Part shown: positions 61,538 through 64,000 of the stretch, in pieces
Layout: every line of letters begins with the position of its first letter
Numbering within the stretch: position 1 is the first letter of the stretch
Assembly (NCBI GenBank): GCA_947652115.1
Contig: OX393573.1
Coordinates: forward strand, 4,562,997 to 4,626,996
Direction of reading: 5' to 3'
From: Blastomussa wellsi
Taxonomy: Eukaryota; Cnidaria; Anthozoa; Scleractinia; Plerogyridae
Length of the DNA: 64,000 bases
Position numbers and translations under genes: made by a program
Notes under the pieces: generated by a model
Told to the model about the DNA's origin: nothing
The model's database searches: none
Seen by the model: only the letters and a program-made list of their open reading frames with translations

Positions 61538-63391
61538 GGATGGTTCAGGAACTAACTGTGACGTATCTAGAGAGGTTGGCCTTGCCGTCTGTGAAGCATT
61601 TGAACAAGCTGATAAGGTAATGCGAGCCCCTTTGGCGACAAGCTCGGTATACATATTCCCACAACTGAATTTTGTAAGACCCCGTAATGTTAGCTCAAAG
61701 AATTTGCTGGTACACCAAAACAACATCTTTCTTTCTTTCTTTCATCTCAGAAACCGTGAAATTCCGAAGATGCCCACTCCCTCAAAAAAAACCTAAAACG
61801 CAAAAAACCCTTCAAAAATAAACCGTGAAATTCAGAAAATGCTCATCCCCCGCCCCAAAGATAAACCGTCAAATTCCAAAAATGCCTTTCCCCCCCTCCA
61901 CCACAAAAATCTAAAACGCAAAAGTCCGTCAAAAAATAAACCGTGAAATACAGAAAATGCTCATCCCCCGCCCCAACGCAAAAATCTAAAACGCAAAACC
62001 CCTTCCAAAGATAATCCGTGAAATTCCAAAACTACCTTCCCCCCCCCCCCCCCACAAAAATCTAAAAAGCAAAAATCCTTCAAAAAATAAACCGTGAAAT
62101 ACAGAAAATGCCCATCCCCCGCCCCAACGCAAAAATCTAAAACGCAAAACCCCATTCCAAAAATAAACCGTGAAATTCAGAAAATGCCCCCCCCCCACCC
62201 AATGCAAAAATCTAAAACGCAAAACCCCTTCCAAAAATAAACCGTGAATTGTTTCGCAAGTTTGATCCTACGTTATGTTTTTGCTCCGAAAATAGTAGTT
62301 GACCAAGATAATTTCCATCCTGGTACAAGCGAACAAATGGAAACAAAATTGGCGACAAGACGTAGCACTTAAACAACAATGATTTCTGGAATTTGTCAAC
62401 TAAAGTGGGTGGGGCAGTAGCTCCAAAATTCGGGGCCATGTCACAGTCCGGTGATTTCGAAACGTGAATTTCCAACCGAAAATAATTGCTAAATATTCTT
62501 TTTTCAAGCCTAAATTGGCGACTTTATATTTGATCCAAGCAGTGTTATAATGATTCTTGAAAGAAAATTTCAGATGACTAAAGAAAAATATAAGGAGCCC
62601 GAAGATTCCAAACCATGAGATCCAGGTTGTTCAGCACCAAAGCTCGTATGAAAAATGTAAATTTATCTGGTCACCCAAAGGCAAAAGTTAGTTGCCTGAA
62701 GCACCTGGCTGCCCTTAGAGCACTAAGATTGACTCCGTTATTCTAATAAGCGTTCTTAAAATCAGTAAATATTGTTTTTTGATAATGAAAATGTCTTTAT
62801 TTGTCTCCTTGCCAATGCGTAAGTGAATTCGTAAGGAGGACATTTATGCCAATCACCCTTGGTTGGTGTGGAGTTGGTAATAATCGGCTTTTTTAAAACT
62901 TTTTTTTAAGAACAAATCTTTTTTTTCCCAGGGACAGTTTGACAACGCAGTGGAAATCTTGAAACCTCTTCGTTACAAAATCGTCAAAATTGGAGGCAGT
63001 AATGCGCAAGTATGCGACCGTGTTAAAAACCATTGTTTTAGACGTAGTTCCTATGTTTTAGATTATTAGAATGGATCTCTTATACGATTGGAATGTGATT
63101 TTTCTAAATAATTGCAATTTTGTTCATTTTTCCTTCATACAGCGAGACATCTTCAACTTGTTTCTAATTTATGCAGCCCTGAATTCACCTCGAAAACAAC
63201 ACCACCAGTTTGTTAGGTAAAGAGACATTTTTTTCGTCAGATGTTAGACTTCTCAATAGTAATTTTAGTTTGATTTCAATTTTTCTATTTCCTTTTACAG
63301 GAGCTTATTAACTGAGAGAAAAGCAATGAAAGAAAACGCGCCAATGACAGACCGACTTATGGCGAAGGCGTTAGCCTTACACGTTGAGTAG
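61538..63391 (+). CDS. TTC38: TTC38, coding exons 13-16
   Basis: Four exons: 61538-61616, 62932-63009, 63143-63216, 63301-63391 (TAG stop at 63389). They continue the frame of exon 12 across the Polinton-bearing intron: CDVSREVGLAVCEAFEQADK, FDNAVEILKPLRYKIVKIGG, SNAQRDIFNLFLIYAALNS, SLLTERKAMKENAP...DRLMAKALALHVE. This is the highly conserved TTC38 C-terminus (LGGSNAQRDVF-type). All splice sites are consensus, so the gene should still work if the 17.2-kb intron is spliced out. Confidence 0.93.
61738..62246. repeat. minisatellite, about 7 copies of about 75 bp
   Basis: AATAAACCGTGAAATTCAGAAAATGC, then a C-run, then AACGCAAAAATCTAAAACGCAAAACCCC repeats with length variation in the poly-C tract. 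It lies in the intron between TTC38 exons 13 and 14. Confidence 0.9.
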
Positions 63392-63733
63392 CACCAACTC
63401 ACACTCGAGTTACTGACTATGCTCACCAATTAGCACCAGACTAAATTAAATGAGCCATGTTCTAAACGAGCAGAGGACTGGGTTCGAATGCCTAAAATCA
63501 ATTGGGTTGGAAAGTTAGTCCTACCACATTAAAAAACAAATGTGTCTTAGATGCAATCAGCTTTCCCACAAAGGAGACGTTCTTGACCCTTTGCAATCCT
63601 GTGAGGATGTCGAATTGTGTGAGACATCTCTGTTTAAAAGCACCATGAAATGTTACACACTGCTCGCAGTATAAACTATCATGTTACAATTCAAATCACC
63701 CAATATTTTCGCACGTAACAAATGTAATAAGAA

Positions 63734-63739
63734 AATAAA
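63734..63739 (+). terminator. TTC38 polyadenylation signal
   Basis: The AATAAA lies 343 bp after the TTC38 stop codon, the first plausible signal in the 3' flank. 63740-64000 shows nothing else. Confidence 0.55.
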
Positions 63740-64000
63740 TAATTGAGAAAACTGGTTTTGTAAACAAATGCAATGCAAAGAAATCCACATCGCATGTGGA
63801 ATGTTGTTTCCAATTTAGCAAATAAGAACTGTGAAAAATGTGCTTTCATTAATTGCTAGCACTGCATATCGAGGAAATTAAATCATACCTTGGTCATAGA
63901 AAAATTCATCTGTTATGGCTCCATTAATTAAGACAGTTCTCGACATAGTGTTATAGTTGTCTCAATTGCCTTCCCATAGTCTAACTCTCCACCGAGTGAC

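Overview
This is a nuclear genome window from an animal, most likely a cnidarian. A hexacoral is my inference, based on the style of the repeats and of the virus-like element. Two multi-exon animal genes with consensus GT-AG introns are present. They sit in AT-rich sequence crowded with foldback MITEs, tRNA-derived SINEs and minisatellites.

Layout. (1) 2.1-11.2 kb, minus strand: a complete seven-exon gene for a secreted protein of about 380 residues, with a signal peptide, four trefoil (P) domains and a C-terminal discoidin (F5/8 type C) domain. (2) 12.2-19.2 kb: six or so diverged copies of a roughly 1 kb non-coding unit. (3) 22.3-25.7 kb: a duplicated copy of the 3' end of the trefoil-discoidin gene, killed by two in-frame stop codons. 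(4) 25.8-31 kb: foldback elements, a 571-bp MITE with TTA target duplications, and SINEs. (5) 31.2-63.4 kb, plus strand: TTC38 (tetratricopeptide repeat protein 38), of which 15 coding exons including the stop codon are identified. The first coding exon was not found. (6) 44.82-60.72 kb: a complete, apparently intact Polinton/Maverick (virus-like self-synthesising transposon) inserted in the intron between TTC38 exons 12 and 13. It is 15.9 kb long with 297-bp terminal inverted repeats (TIRs) that look identical, flanked by a TGGCA direct repeat.

The Polinton carries about 19 open genes. These include protein-primed DNA polymerase B, a DD35E integrase, an A32-like packaging ATPase, a hexon-like major capsid protein and two tandem penton-like capsid paralogues. 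It also has at least seven small predicted membrane proteins and two zinc-finger/F-box-like paralogues at the left end. I find no adenain-type maturation protease. The most interesting signals are these: the TIRs carry the start codon and first nine residues of both outermost genes; each TIR contains a 41-bp-arm palindrome; and ESCRT late-domain-like motifs (PSAP, LYPxL, PPxY) occur in two of the predicted membrane proteins. The last point raises the possibility of membrane-linked particle egress.
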